Source: Thereva unica
Taxonomy: Eukaryota > Arthropoda > Insecta > Diptera > Therevidae
NCBI GenBank assembly: GCA_949987705.1
Contig: OX465283.1
Span: forward strand, 89,533,313-89,597,312
Reading direction: 5' to 3'
DNA length: 64,000 nucleotides
The notes under the pieces were generated by a model that saw only the letters and a program-made list of their open reading frames with translations, was not told the DNA's origin and ran no database searches. Position numbers and translations under genes: made by a program. Positions 54,365 to 63,205 of the stretch are shown here, one piece after another. How positions within the stretch are numbered: position 1 is the first letter of the stretch; each line of letters begins with the position of its first letter.

Positions 54365-55158
54365 CTGAACAATGTAAAGAACAATGGACAAAATTGAGAA
54401 ATGCATATAGTAGCGCATTGAAACGGCGACGAAATAAAAAGAGCGGGCAAGCGGCAGTAAATACCACACCATGGAAGTATGAAGAACAAATGTCTTTTTT
54501 AAATCCCCACATAGAGCTCAGACCAACTATAACCAATCTGCGATCACCACCGCCTTCCTCAACATCAACATTGTCTTCATCTGAGGATGCCACAGAGAGT
54601 GTTGCTCTGGAAAGTCCTGCTTCAGAAAGTCGTTCTCCAGGAAGTCCATTTCCGTTTGATACGCAATCTAATGAACCAAGTAGGAGTCGCAGCCCCATTA
54701 AAAAAAAGGTTGATTTAGGTGATGTATTCACCATGATTAAAAAGTCGACCAAGTTAAGGGAGGAGAGATATTTATCAAGGTCGGAGTATGATGACACTGA
54801 TCATTTTTTCTTAAGTATGAGCAAGGCGGTAAAAAAACTTCCTGAATTGGATCGAGCTCGAATAAAATTCAATTTACATAAAGATGTGAATGAAGCTGAA
54901 GTCAGGGAAATTACGAAAAAACAACTAACAAACTCCTCGATTGCTATAATTTCCAATACACGAATTTGTCCGCCTGTTAGAAACGAATGCATACAGTTAG
55001 AGCCGAATGCATATAGAACAAGTGCTCAAGTACCTCTTCCTTCGCATCTTCTTCCTGATGACATGCATACTGAGCAGCAACAACATCTTCCTAATGAGGT
55101 GCATACTGACCATAACAGCCAAAGTTTATTACAATATTATAACAATGCCGATTTCTGA
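54365..55158 (+). CDS. MADF-BESS protein, exon 2
   Basis: After the acceptor TTCCTTATTTACAG the MADF domain continues with AEQCKEQWTKLRNAYSSALK and WKYEEQMSFLNPHI, in frame with exon 1. A Ser/Pro-rich linker follows (residues about 95-165). A BESS-like motif comes next (DDTDHFFLSMSKAVKKLPEL, then RARIKFNLHKDV). Spliced length is 306 residues. In PIF/Harbinger elements a Myb/SANT or MADF protein partners the transposase, binds the element ends and brings the transposase into the nucleus; that role here is inferred from the family. The exon lies inside the intron of the antisense transposase. Confidence 0.85.
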
Positions 55159-55201
55159 TTTTCATTTCATGTAGTCTTTTCTGAATAAAATAAATACATA
55201 C

Positions 55202-55509
55202 CTTAAAGTTACTGCAAGTCTTTCTTTTGTCCCAACTGCTCTGCGCAATTTTGTGTGTAATTTTTTTATGTCCTTTTCAATCATAGAATGGATGCCTTCA
55301 AATTCTATTTTGGTGACCCTATAATATTGGTGAAATCTCTGATCATCAGCCTCCAACTCTTTATTGAGAAAGTGGAATTCACCCTCACTTTCTCTCACCC
55401 TGTTTATGGGGTGAACCCAAAATTTTCTCTTTTTCTTTTTTTTAATTAATAGTGACATCAACAAATGCATTTGATCTTCAAAATCACTGTCCGAATCAGA
55501 AGAATACAT
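55202..55509 (-). CDS. Harbinger transposase, exon 1 (N-terminal)
   Basis: I place the start at the Met of MYSSDSDSDFEDQMHLLMSL (55509), because the open frame upstream of it merely translates the terminal repeat. It carries a basic stretch and WVHPINRVRESEGEFH, then HSMIEKDIKKLHTKLRRAVG and ERLAVTLR. The donor is GTATGT on the minus strand at 55201, phase 2. The 881-bp intron (54321-55201) contains exon 2 of the MADF gene in antisense. Reading past the donor gives an alternative ending after 13 more codons. Confidence 0.88.
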
Positions 55510-55683
55510 TTCACATACCACGCTCGACAAACGCCACAATGAGACTATTGCACAAATGCGGCAGAAGGGGCCAGAACACACCACACAAGTGTGAACACTT
55601 GCCAACACGCCACAGAGCGCCACAACACACCACACCACAATAGTGTGATTCCGCCTTAACTCATGAGGCCAGCCTTCCAACAC

Positions 55684-55795
55684 CCGTTTACATCTTTGTG
55701 GTGTGTTGTGTAGCTATCCAGCGTTCTGACGCAGATCGGAGAAGCCCAGTCGGGAACACAACACACCACAACACACCATAGTAATGTAAACAGCT
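55684..55795. mobile_element. Short Harbinger-like MITE in the right arm
   Basis: CGTTTACATCTTTGTGGTGT at the left and its approximate inverse ending CACCATAGTAATGTAAAC at the right bound about 110 bp. A related block, TGATTACATTATTATGGTGT, is at 53006 in the left arm of the inner element. It seems to be a GTGGTGTGTTGTG-family MITE; exact ends are unresolved. Confidence 0.5.
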
Positions 55796-55887
55796 CCAAT
55801 GAAATACATGGATTTGATTGCATCAGATAGCGACACAACACAACACGACACAATAATGTAATTCCGGCTTAAAACATGTGTTTTACC

Positions 55888-56327
55888 CACTGAGTAATGG
55901 ACTGCTAAATGAGCAAAATCCCATACAAAGAAATGGCACCAAAAACTATTCCTGCCTCGCTCCCACGTTAAATCCCAATGAACTGTAATCGTCAGCGTAT
56001 GTCAGCGATATAAACATAATTAGAAAAAAATAGACAGGTATAGTTTTCGTTCTTCTGTCTCACTCTTGAGCTATTTTGAAAACTTCGTTACAGGGGAAAT
56101 AACCGTCACGGTTTTGGAATAAATACATTTATTTAATGAAAAACTGCTAATAAATAAAAATGAGTGATGGAAATTTATTTCCGTTAATTATAACAAACAT
56201 CTTATCACTTATTTTCTCCTAAATTCGAAGAAAATTTTTTTGTTTGCTTAAAAAAGGTTTTCTATTTCTGGAAAAAAATGGTGCCATTCAGCATCGTCAA
56301 TCAGCAGTCCATTACTATATGTCAGTG
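55888..56327. mobile_element. hAT-like MITE with 8-bp duplication
   Basis: Ends CACTGAGTAATGGACTGCT and CACTGACATATAGTAATGG (right end on the minus strand), with further shared AATGGCACCA, are flanked by perfect GTTTTACC (55880-55887, 56328-56335). The 440-bp body has no ORF. The 8-bp duplication places it with hAT or P types. Confidence 0.8.
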
Positions 56328-56989
56328 GTTTTACCCATATATTTTATATAGAGCGAGCTTTTCAAAACTAGTTGGCTTTGACGTGTTTTAAAATAAAACG
56401 CGTACAAAACACTTGCTGACAATTGCTGAATTCTCGCTCAGCCGTAGTGCGCATGTCATTTTTGAATTTTTTGATAAAACTGACACTTGAAAACATTTTA
56501 AAACACGTCGAATTCAGTGTGAACGCTTTGGAGCTTTTCAAAACGACTGGTTCATAAAACATGTTTTGGGTATCAGTGTGAACCCCCTATAAGGAACTAT
56601 TTTTCCGGTGCCGTATTTACTTTAGAATTAAACATTTAAATTCTCTGGCAAATAAAGAGAAAAATATTCTATAAGCAAAAAAAGAAAATTAAAGAAGATT
56701 GTTACCTAATATCAGAGACTTTTCATTTTTTATTTAATTAAAAATTATTATATCTGTTGAATGCTTTGAATAGTTAAAATTATTGGTATCATATATTCTT
56801 ACCCGGTCTACCATCTAACACCATGCAAAACTGCAATGAACTCGGTGCAGTAGTTTTTACGTTAAAAATTAAAAACAATTAATTCCTAATGAAATTTCAT
56901 AAATTTGCTACGAGTGACGTCACACCATAAAAGCTCTCCGTAAGAGCATACCTTGTAGTATTTGTACCATGGTCTTGTCTTACCCCACT

Positions 56990-57700
56990 GGGGCACGGAA
57001 GCCTACTTTAAGACATGACGAAGCCTTCTATAGAAGCATAGGAGCCCTTCCTGTCCGTATCCCACGTCATATCTTTTTTAACATTGTATGTCATTGGGAG
57101 GAAGCAGTGAATTTTCAACAAACAAAAAGAGAAGACTAAAACCTTCATTTTATGGGCATGGTTGAAACATTTTTTTAACAACGTCGAAGAAGAAATTAAA
57201 ATCTTCCTAACAGCTTCCAAAAGATACGATGTGGAAGCACTTCTTTACTGCTTATTAAGAAGAGCTTCGATATTTTCCCACTTAAGGCCCCCATACACGG
57301 TCAAATTGGATGTATAGTTTCCCACTGGGGTTCGGAAGCCTACTTTAAGACATGACGAAGCCTTCTTTTGAAGCTTAGGAGCGCTTCCTGTCCGTATCTC
57401 ACGTCATATCTTTTTTATAATTGTATGTCATTGGGAGGAAGCGTTGCTTTTTCTTCCCGACAGCTTCTTGAGAGCACAATGGAATCTCTTTTGTAGGGGC
57501 TTTTTTGAAAGCTTTCATTGAACGTTCAAACTGTCAAAGAAGTTTCCTGCATAAGGCTCAAACAGCTCGTTTTTTATTTACTTGAAGAACAAGTTGTCTG
57601 TTGTGGAAAAAACTAAAATCTTCCTAAGACCTTCCAAAGGATACGATGTGGAAGCAATTCTTTACTGCTTATCGAGAATAGCTGCAATATTTTCCCGCTG
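56990..57700. repeat. Diverged direct repeat pair
   Basis: Unit one (about 56990-57281) and unit two (about 57328-57700) share CGGAAGCCTACTTTAAGACA, 'TGACGAAGCCTTCT', 'TTCCTGTCCGTATC', 'CACGTCATATCTTTTTT', 'GTATGTCATTGGGAGGAAGC' and 'GATACGATGTGGAAGCA'. Both are rich in GGAAGC/GCTTCC inverted pairs. The left end of a Harbinger-like element lies between them. No coding potential is seen. Confidence 0.8.
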
Positions 57701-58545
57701 GGTTTGTTTTCAAACGTCGTGACATCCCGCGCATGTTCTCCAGTTAAGCTCTTAAAAATGTTTAAAAGCTCAGACAAAAGCTTCATTTAACTCCTCCTAT
57801 CAAATCACTTGCTGCCATGTAATCAGTCGCGACTGCGTATTGCTGCCGGGAGGTGTATCTTTCTGGGATTTCAATGATTATTTAAAAAATTTACAAATTA
57901 TGACTGAAAAACACCCGTTTTTATATATTTTTTTTATTTTAAGGTGTTTGTATTTTACACATATGCTACAGAAATAATTTGTAGTAATTTCTACTAAAAA
58001 ATACGAAATTTGTATTTTTATCACTTTGATTATTTGATTGTTGACATTTTCCGCCAGTCACATACTTGCTTCTGCCTGGGGAGGTTGCGTTGCTTGCGGC
58101 TGCGGAGAACTCTCAATTTATGGATGAAAATGCTCATATCTTTAAAAGAAATTTTTCCAGCAATTCTTTTAATTTATTTTAAATGTAGGGACGAGAAAAT
58201 TATAGTAAAATTATGTTTATTACGATGGATAAACTGACTTGGTTGAGCAGGAGTTTTACATGTATCTAAAAGCTCTGCTCTCTGCTCTGATTAATTAACT
58301 TTATTCATTCGGCATGCGCGCATCCCTTCCCAAATTATTTTGTTGAGTTTTTTCTGCGTTTGTTGCCGTTTTAATTTGGCAATGAGGTGCGCAGAACTGT
58401 TAAAATTTTTTGTGTCACGGAGTTTGAAAAAGTCTATACAACCAAAACTATCGATTGTGGGTCGGTCGGCTGATCAAAATACGTTGGGCTTATGGGTTTG
58501 ATGAAAATCTGGTTGTACATCCAATTTGACCGTGTATGGGGGCCT
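57285..58545. mobile_element. Harbinger-like TIR element, TTA duplication
   Basis: Perfect inverted repeats of about 30 bp begin AGGCCCCCATACACGGTCAA at 57285 and end at 58545. They are flanked by TTA (57282-57284, 58546-58548). It contains repeat unit two and the second copy of the TA-flanked MITE, and no transposase. A 3-bp TTA duplication is the PIF/Harbinger signature. Confidence 0.8.
57700..58436. mobile_element. TA-type MITE, copy 2 (inverted)
   Basis: It matches the MITE at 42906-43182 plus 48900-49410 in the opposite orientation over its whole length, including GTCGTGACATCCCGCGCATG, the CAGTCGCGACTG palindrome and CATGCGCGCATCCCTTCCC. The right end (GTTTGAAAAAGTCTA before TA) is intact; the left end is mutated. 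Comparing it with copy 1 defines the non-LTR insertion there. Confidence 0.85.
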
Positions 58546-58548
58546 TTA

Positions 58549-59195
58549 CACGCATATAAATAACATGCTATCATTATTGTGAAGGAAGTTGATGGAGCAT
58601 TCCGATGCGGGAAATTCGAAAGGGCGGAGGTTTTTTCTAGGTCCCAGAAGTCTGCTATGCGTGGTTTTTTTTTCATTTATGAGCATACGAAGAAAAAAAA
58701 ATAGTTGTCTGCCTATGAACAAAATTAAATTTTGGTCGCTGGCACAAGGAATTTACTTTCTGTTTAACCTAGGAATATTTTCGGGGATATTGGCTTTTTT
58801 ATTATTGTAAAATGTGAGAGTACTTAGTTTGATTTATAACTGATAAATCCCATCGGCTGACCAACCGGCAACGATGATTCATACAAAGTAAGTTGTCTAC
58901 TTGTTTGGGGACAGCGCCCGCCTTTCCGGCAATGAAGGAGTCCTCGAATTTACCTTCACTTTTCAATTTGTCATCCCTCTCCCTCTTGCTCCCTCTTGCA
59001 TCCAGTTCAAGCGACACCGAACACCACGGTTTCAAGTTCCTTGCCCCAAATATAAATATAGCTGTCTATTTTATAATTTGCACTTCAAGGTCCCCTACAG
59101 GTCGTTAGGGTAGGTTGAAATGCCCCTCCCCCACTAGGGAGCCCACTTAAGCACATTGGGCCCATTGTGACGCCATTCTAGTGCTGGGACAAAGT
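58549..59195. other. No recognised gene
   Basis: Overlapping short ORFs on both strands (58589-59113) have no family motifs or splice context. I see no repeat ends. It may be unannotated old transposon sequence. Confidence 0.4.
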
Positions 59196-59690
59196 TCAGG
59201 CCATTTCAAGCCATTTTGAGCTTTTGATAAAGCGGCAGAGGTTAGGAACACCAATATTTTGCAGTTCGCTCAATCCATCAAGGAAGGGTGAGCCAAGGAA
59301 GGTCAATCTTTTCCTTGCGAGGGCGGGACATGTACAGAGAAGATTTGAGACAGTTTCTTCCTCTTGTTCACTACCACAACTTCTGCATAAGTCGTTGTGG
59401 GGAAGTTCTAATCTTTTGGCGTACGGGCCAAAGGGGCAGTGACCGGTTAGCACTTTTACTACATGGCTTATCTCCTTTTTGTTCAAATGAACAAGAGATT
59501 TTGAACGCTTTGCGTCCAAAGTTGGCCACATTGCATGAAGAGTGCGGCACGCCGTTGTTGTGGCCAATCTCAACCCAGCTCACAGCTAGGTTGTAGGTGG
59601 CTAAGGGCATTCCCATCCGGGTAAAGTGGGGTGTCCTTTCCACTTCGGATCCCTGTCTAGCAAGCAATTACCAGCAGTTCGTTACGAAAA
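59196..59690 (-). pseudogene. Non-LTR retrotransposon C-terminal tail (RNase H-type element)
   Basis: Minus-strand frames carry ARQGSEVERTPHFTRMGMP, the end of an RNase H-type domain, and after a frame break MWPTLDAKRSKSLVHLNKKE, VVKVLTGHCPFGPYAKRLEL and a CCHC-like LCRSCGSEQEEETVSNLLC. This tail occurs in R1/LOA/I-type elements. Only the 3' end remains. Confidence 0.7.
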
Positions 59691-59932
59691 CATTTTTGAT
59701 TTGATATGGTCCTGTAAATTGAATTGGTTGAAGCTTATGGTCGTTCATATGTGGTTAACACGAGGTCGGTAAGTTAATCCATCTAATGACTTCTTCTTAT
59801 TTGACGGCTCTACAATCGCATTCCGGTCCCGCCCTCTCACGACTGTTCTCGCCACCAATCTCGATTCTGGCCCGATGGTATCCATCCTAGGCTATCCTTC
59901 CAGCGGACGTTGGGTTTCCTACTCTGTCGCCC

Positions 59933-60540
59933 TCATACATAGATCTTACTGTAGAGAACTTTCCGATCGTGTTCATCTTCACTCATAAGAGCTAGATGCC
60001 CTGTCCACCGGGGCTTACCAAGCTTTGATTTCTCCACAACATCTATGTCGCTATAACACTCGTAGATCTCATTGTTGTAGAGTTTCCGGAATTGTTCTTT
60101 ATCTCCATTGACGCTGCAGCCGTCTGTGAGCCTAGGCCTCCTCAAGAACTTTCGTTCAACAATTTTGGTCTTGTATCTCCCTCTTCCGATTGGTAATCCA
60201 ATTGTGCGTGAGTCCATTCCTATGCCTTTATATCTCTTCCTAAGTCTTGTAACCTTCTTCCCTCTGGCGTTTGGGGGAACAGGAAGTTTAGGGTCCTTCT
60301 GCAGGCATTCTTATTACATATCCTATCTATCATAGATGTGATATGTCTTTGATTGTGGCAGGTTCTTTATATATTTAGTGAAATTTGTGGTTGTATCTTT
60401 CTCACAACAATTCTCCGAAGGAACTTACTCTCGAACAAGGTTAAGAGATTAGAGTGCTTGGATTTGAAGAGTATTGACAGACTATAGTAGGCTTTGTTGG
60501 CCTTTAGCAGCCATGCGCGTGCTTATAGTTCCATGCTATT
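59933..60540 (-). pseudogene. Non-LTR reverse-transcriptase tail fragments
   Basis: Minus-strand translation gives KANKAYYSLSILFKSK and LFESKFLRRIVVR (about 60540-60400). After degenerate sequence come IVERKFLRRPRL, DKEQFRKLYNNEIYECYSDI and KPRWTGHLALM (60217-59933). These are C-terminal blocks of a non-LTR RT, similar in layout to the RTE-like tail at 32500-32800. The FLRR segment occurs twice, suggesting two overlapping fragments or a rearrangement. Confidence 0.65.
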
Positions 60541-62553
60541 GTCGACTGCAGGGTGATATGTAAACCTCTATCAAAAAAATTTCAAAACGCCCTAGTGACC
60601 AAACCGTTACGATTTCTGCCCCCCTCCTAAATGATTTTTTGTTCGTCTATCCAAAGCTTATCTACAGCCCGCCACTTTGTAACTTGAGGTGGGACACCCT
60701 GCATAAAGAAAACAATATAAAAAAAAATAACTTTTCATATTTTTTTTCTTTACCCTCCATTTTCCGACCAAACGTGAGGTTTTCCGGGAAAAGCTTATAT
60801 AACTTTTTTTGTTGAGAATTTTCATAGCTTTAATTTTGTCTTCTTAACATTTTTCCAATTTCGACGTTTTTCCGAGCTACAGTCGGGAAAGCGTCGGAAA
60901 ATTCTTTCAATCGGATTTTCTCGTGATTTTCACGAAGTACGGCCCGGAATTCAACGGTTACCTGTTCTCCAATTGCTAAACTCCCACCATTCCAAATTTC
61001 ATTCAACTACAATTTTTTTTGCAGATTTAGCGATTTTTTTACTCTGGAAACTGTACTATGCTACTTGATTGATAGATTAAAAATACAGTTTGGTAGAAAT
61101 AGGTATACACAAAATCGTGATAGAAATAGTGTTAAAAAATAATTTTTAACTGATAGGCCAATCAATTTTCAAATTTGAAGTCAAGTTTCGAGCCTTGTAT
61201 GTATTAGATATTTTGACTTCAAATTTTAACCAGTTATTGTTCACATTATAAAGTATAACCTTGAAAAGATTTCACTTAAAATATCCGACGAAGTTATCAC
61301 CAAAAACCAAAATTGAGTAGTTTATTCAGTTTTTGATTTTTTTTAGGTTATGTGTGCAGATAAAAATTTCATATTGCAACCGCTGGTAGCAGATATCATA
61401 ACGAACAGCCTCTGTTTTTTTCGATTTTTTCGGACCTACACATACCGAGATATAAGCATCTATATTTAGAAAGAACGACCAAAATGGTCAATTTTTGACA
61501 TAATGGCCGATAACTTGCTAGAGGTATAGTATAGTACATATATACATTTCGTATAGTAACTAACATGTTCAAAAAAAAACATGTAGCAGTCGCGGGATTG
61601 GCCGACAGAAGCGAAGCTTATATTTAAAATATAAAGAACTATCATTTTATGATTTTAATATAACTTTAAAATTTTGCATACATAGTTAATTTTTCCAAAA
61701 AACATATTAACAAAAAAAACACTATTTTATTTGTACAGAATATTAAAATAAACATACATATTTACAAAAATACAGACATTTTTTTTGTTCAAACATATTT
61801 ACAAAAACAAACATTTTATTTTTACATGATATTAAAATGAACATATATTCACAAAATTACAAAATTTTTGTTTTGAGTCCGAATATTGAAAGAAACATAT
61901 TTAAACAAAAATTTTTTTAATTAATATAAACTGCACTAAATATTTAATATTTCACATCACACAGATTTTAAAAAATTAAAAACAATTTCAAAAGTTCAAA
62001 ATGTGCAGAGGGTTTTTAAGTGCAAAAGTGCACGTAAAAAACTAATTGTAATGAAACGTTACGGCACTCTTAGCACTTTTGCACGTAATTAGCTATTTTC
62101 TATAAAACCTCGCGGCACCTTTTGTTTTGAACGTAAAAACTAATATTATTATTGAATTTGCAGGACACTTCACGCACGAAACACTTGCTTCCCTTGTTTT
62201 TACTACGATTTTGACAGCTCGGAGAAGGCTTTGATATTATACAGAAGTATGTGTATACAGGCGTGGTGTATGTGCATACATATTTCGTGACGATGGTGAG
62301 TCACTGTTTCATTTCACTCTAGGGAAACAAAATAGTATGTATATCTATATATAATACAACGCGAGAAAAGAAGCTTCGCTTCAAAATTTTTGAGGCTGGA
62401 AACAATTCCTTGCGTTTTGCTTATCTGACTCCACTATAAGTATTTGGTTCGATATGAAAAGCTTATAACATTCTGCCTGCGAAGGCGGGTTCTAAAAGTC
62501 CCGACAATGTTCGGATTCGATTTGACGTATACAAAGGGAAATTCCTGAGCTAA
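60541..62553. other. AT-rich region without recognised genes
   Basis: Two kilobases with only short chance ORFs. A GGTGGGACACCCTGCATA phrase near 60690 resembles a common MITE end. A GTGCAAAAGTGCACGTAA segment (about 62020) and CTTTTGCACGTAATTAG (about 62080) form a loose repeat pair. Nothing can be assigned with confidence. Confidence 0.4.
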
Positions 62554-62720
62554 AGGGGCTGTTACACGATACAACGGTTGGACCAACTTGCGTTGTCACG
62601 TTATCGGCCCGACAGCTATAGTATTCTACACACACGTACCAATTTCGCCAGCGACTGAAATTATTTTCAGTCGTATTTTGTACTTAAAGCATTTCGACAT
62701 TTCAGTTCGTATGATAAAAA

Positions 62721-63149
62721 ATGTCAGAAAGTGAAAAACTTTTTATAATAATGTGCGGAGCTGCATTAACATCGATTCCAGAGAAAAAAAAGAAAAGGAA
62801 GTGGGTGAAAGAATGGCTTATGGAAAGAAGTTTATATTCAGATATTTATCTTGTTAAAAAACTCAAAATAACAGAACCTGAAGACTATAAAAACTACTTA
62901 CGAATGACTGATGAACAATTTCAATATATTTTAACCCGTGTAGAACCATTAATTTCAAAACAAAATACATTAATGAGGTGTGCAATATCAGCCGAACAAC
63001 GTTTAGTGACTACGCTAAGATTCCTAGCCACAGGAAGTGATTATACAGACCTACAGTACAGTTCAAGAATCTCAGTTCAAGCCATTGGAAAAATTGTTCC
63101 TGAAACATGTTTGGCAATATACCATGTATTAAGGGACACTTTTATGAAG
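62721..63149 (+). CDS. Harbinger transposase, exon 1
   Basis: 143 codons from MSESEKLFIIMCGAALTSIP through a basic KKKKRKWVKEWL stretch. The family helix-turn-helix-like segment is FQYILTRVEPLISKQNTLMR, then AISAEQRLVTTLRFLATGSD. The last codons are DTFMK. The donor is GTTAAC at 63150, phase 0. Reading past it gives a stop after eight codons, so the splice is needed to reach the catalytic domain. Confidence 0.88.
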
Positions 63150-63205
63150 GTTAACTCTATTTATAGAGATTAAAGTGCTAATTTAATTTATTAAATTTTC
63201 TTCAG

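Larger units (their letters stand above)
52926..55656. mobile_element. Inner PIF/Harbinger element, two interleaved genes
   Basis: The terminal inverted repeats are about 49 bp, identical by eye, starting AGGCGGAATCACACTATTGT. TAA flanks both sides (52923-52925, 55657-55659). A subterminal GAACACACCACACAAGTGTG occurs near both ends. It encodes a DDE transposase (minus, two exons) and a MADF-BESS protein (plus, two exons), both with open frames. It may be complete or nearly so. Confidence 0.9.
52536..55869. mobile_element. Decayed outer PIF/Harbinger element
   Basis: Ends AGCCGGAATTACATTATTGT (with GTGTCGTGTTGTGTTGTGTCG inward) are inverted at 55869 and flanked by TAA (52533-52535, 55870-55872), a Harbinger-type 3-bp duplication. 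It retains a + strand N-terminal transposase scrap (52640-52905). A related Harbinger has inserted into it. Confidence 0.75.
52469..56587. mobile_element. TIR element with GGGGTTCACACTGA termini
   Basis: Left GGGGTTCACACTGACGCCCA plus AAACATGTTTTA, right end the inverse (TAAAACATGTTTTGGGTATC, AGTGTGAACCCC). It splits the P-like transposase remnant. The target duplication is unclear (TAT or TA). Its own interior is mainly the Harbinger block and a hAT-like MITE; no transposase of its own is visible. Superfamily unassigned. Confidence 0.65.
51968..56971. mobile_element. P-like DNA transposon, heavily invaded
   Basis: Inverted ends begin CATGGTACAAATACTACAAG and continue through GCTCTTACGGA and TGACGTCACTCGTAGC. 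They are flanked by GTCTTATCT (51959-51967) and GTCTTGTCT (56972-56980), an 8-9-bp duplication with one mismatch. It holds P/THAP9-type transposase remnants at 52140-52465 and 56590-56650. CAT termini with an 8-bp duplication agree with the P superfamily. Most of its 5 kb is later insertions. Confidence 0.75.

Noticed and set aside
55510..55683. N-terminal extension of the Harbinger transposase (Cys/Val-rich)
   Set aside because: It translates the terminal inverted repeat; the Met at 55509 matches the family's N-terminus and the related scrap at 52640.
42900..58440. A single 15-kb transposon (Polinton-like) bounded by long inverted repeats
   Set aside because: The two arms are independent copies of one MITE with its own TIRs and TA target; the arm-to-arm DNA is a mixture of unrelated elements and has no Polinton genes.
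58589..58810. Possible small membrane protein
   Set aside because: Short, single-exon, with a hydrophobic end that could be chance; overlapped by other ORFs and lacking any context.
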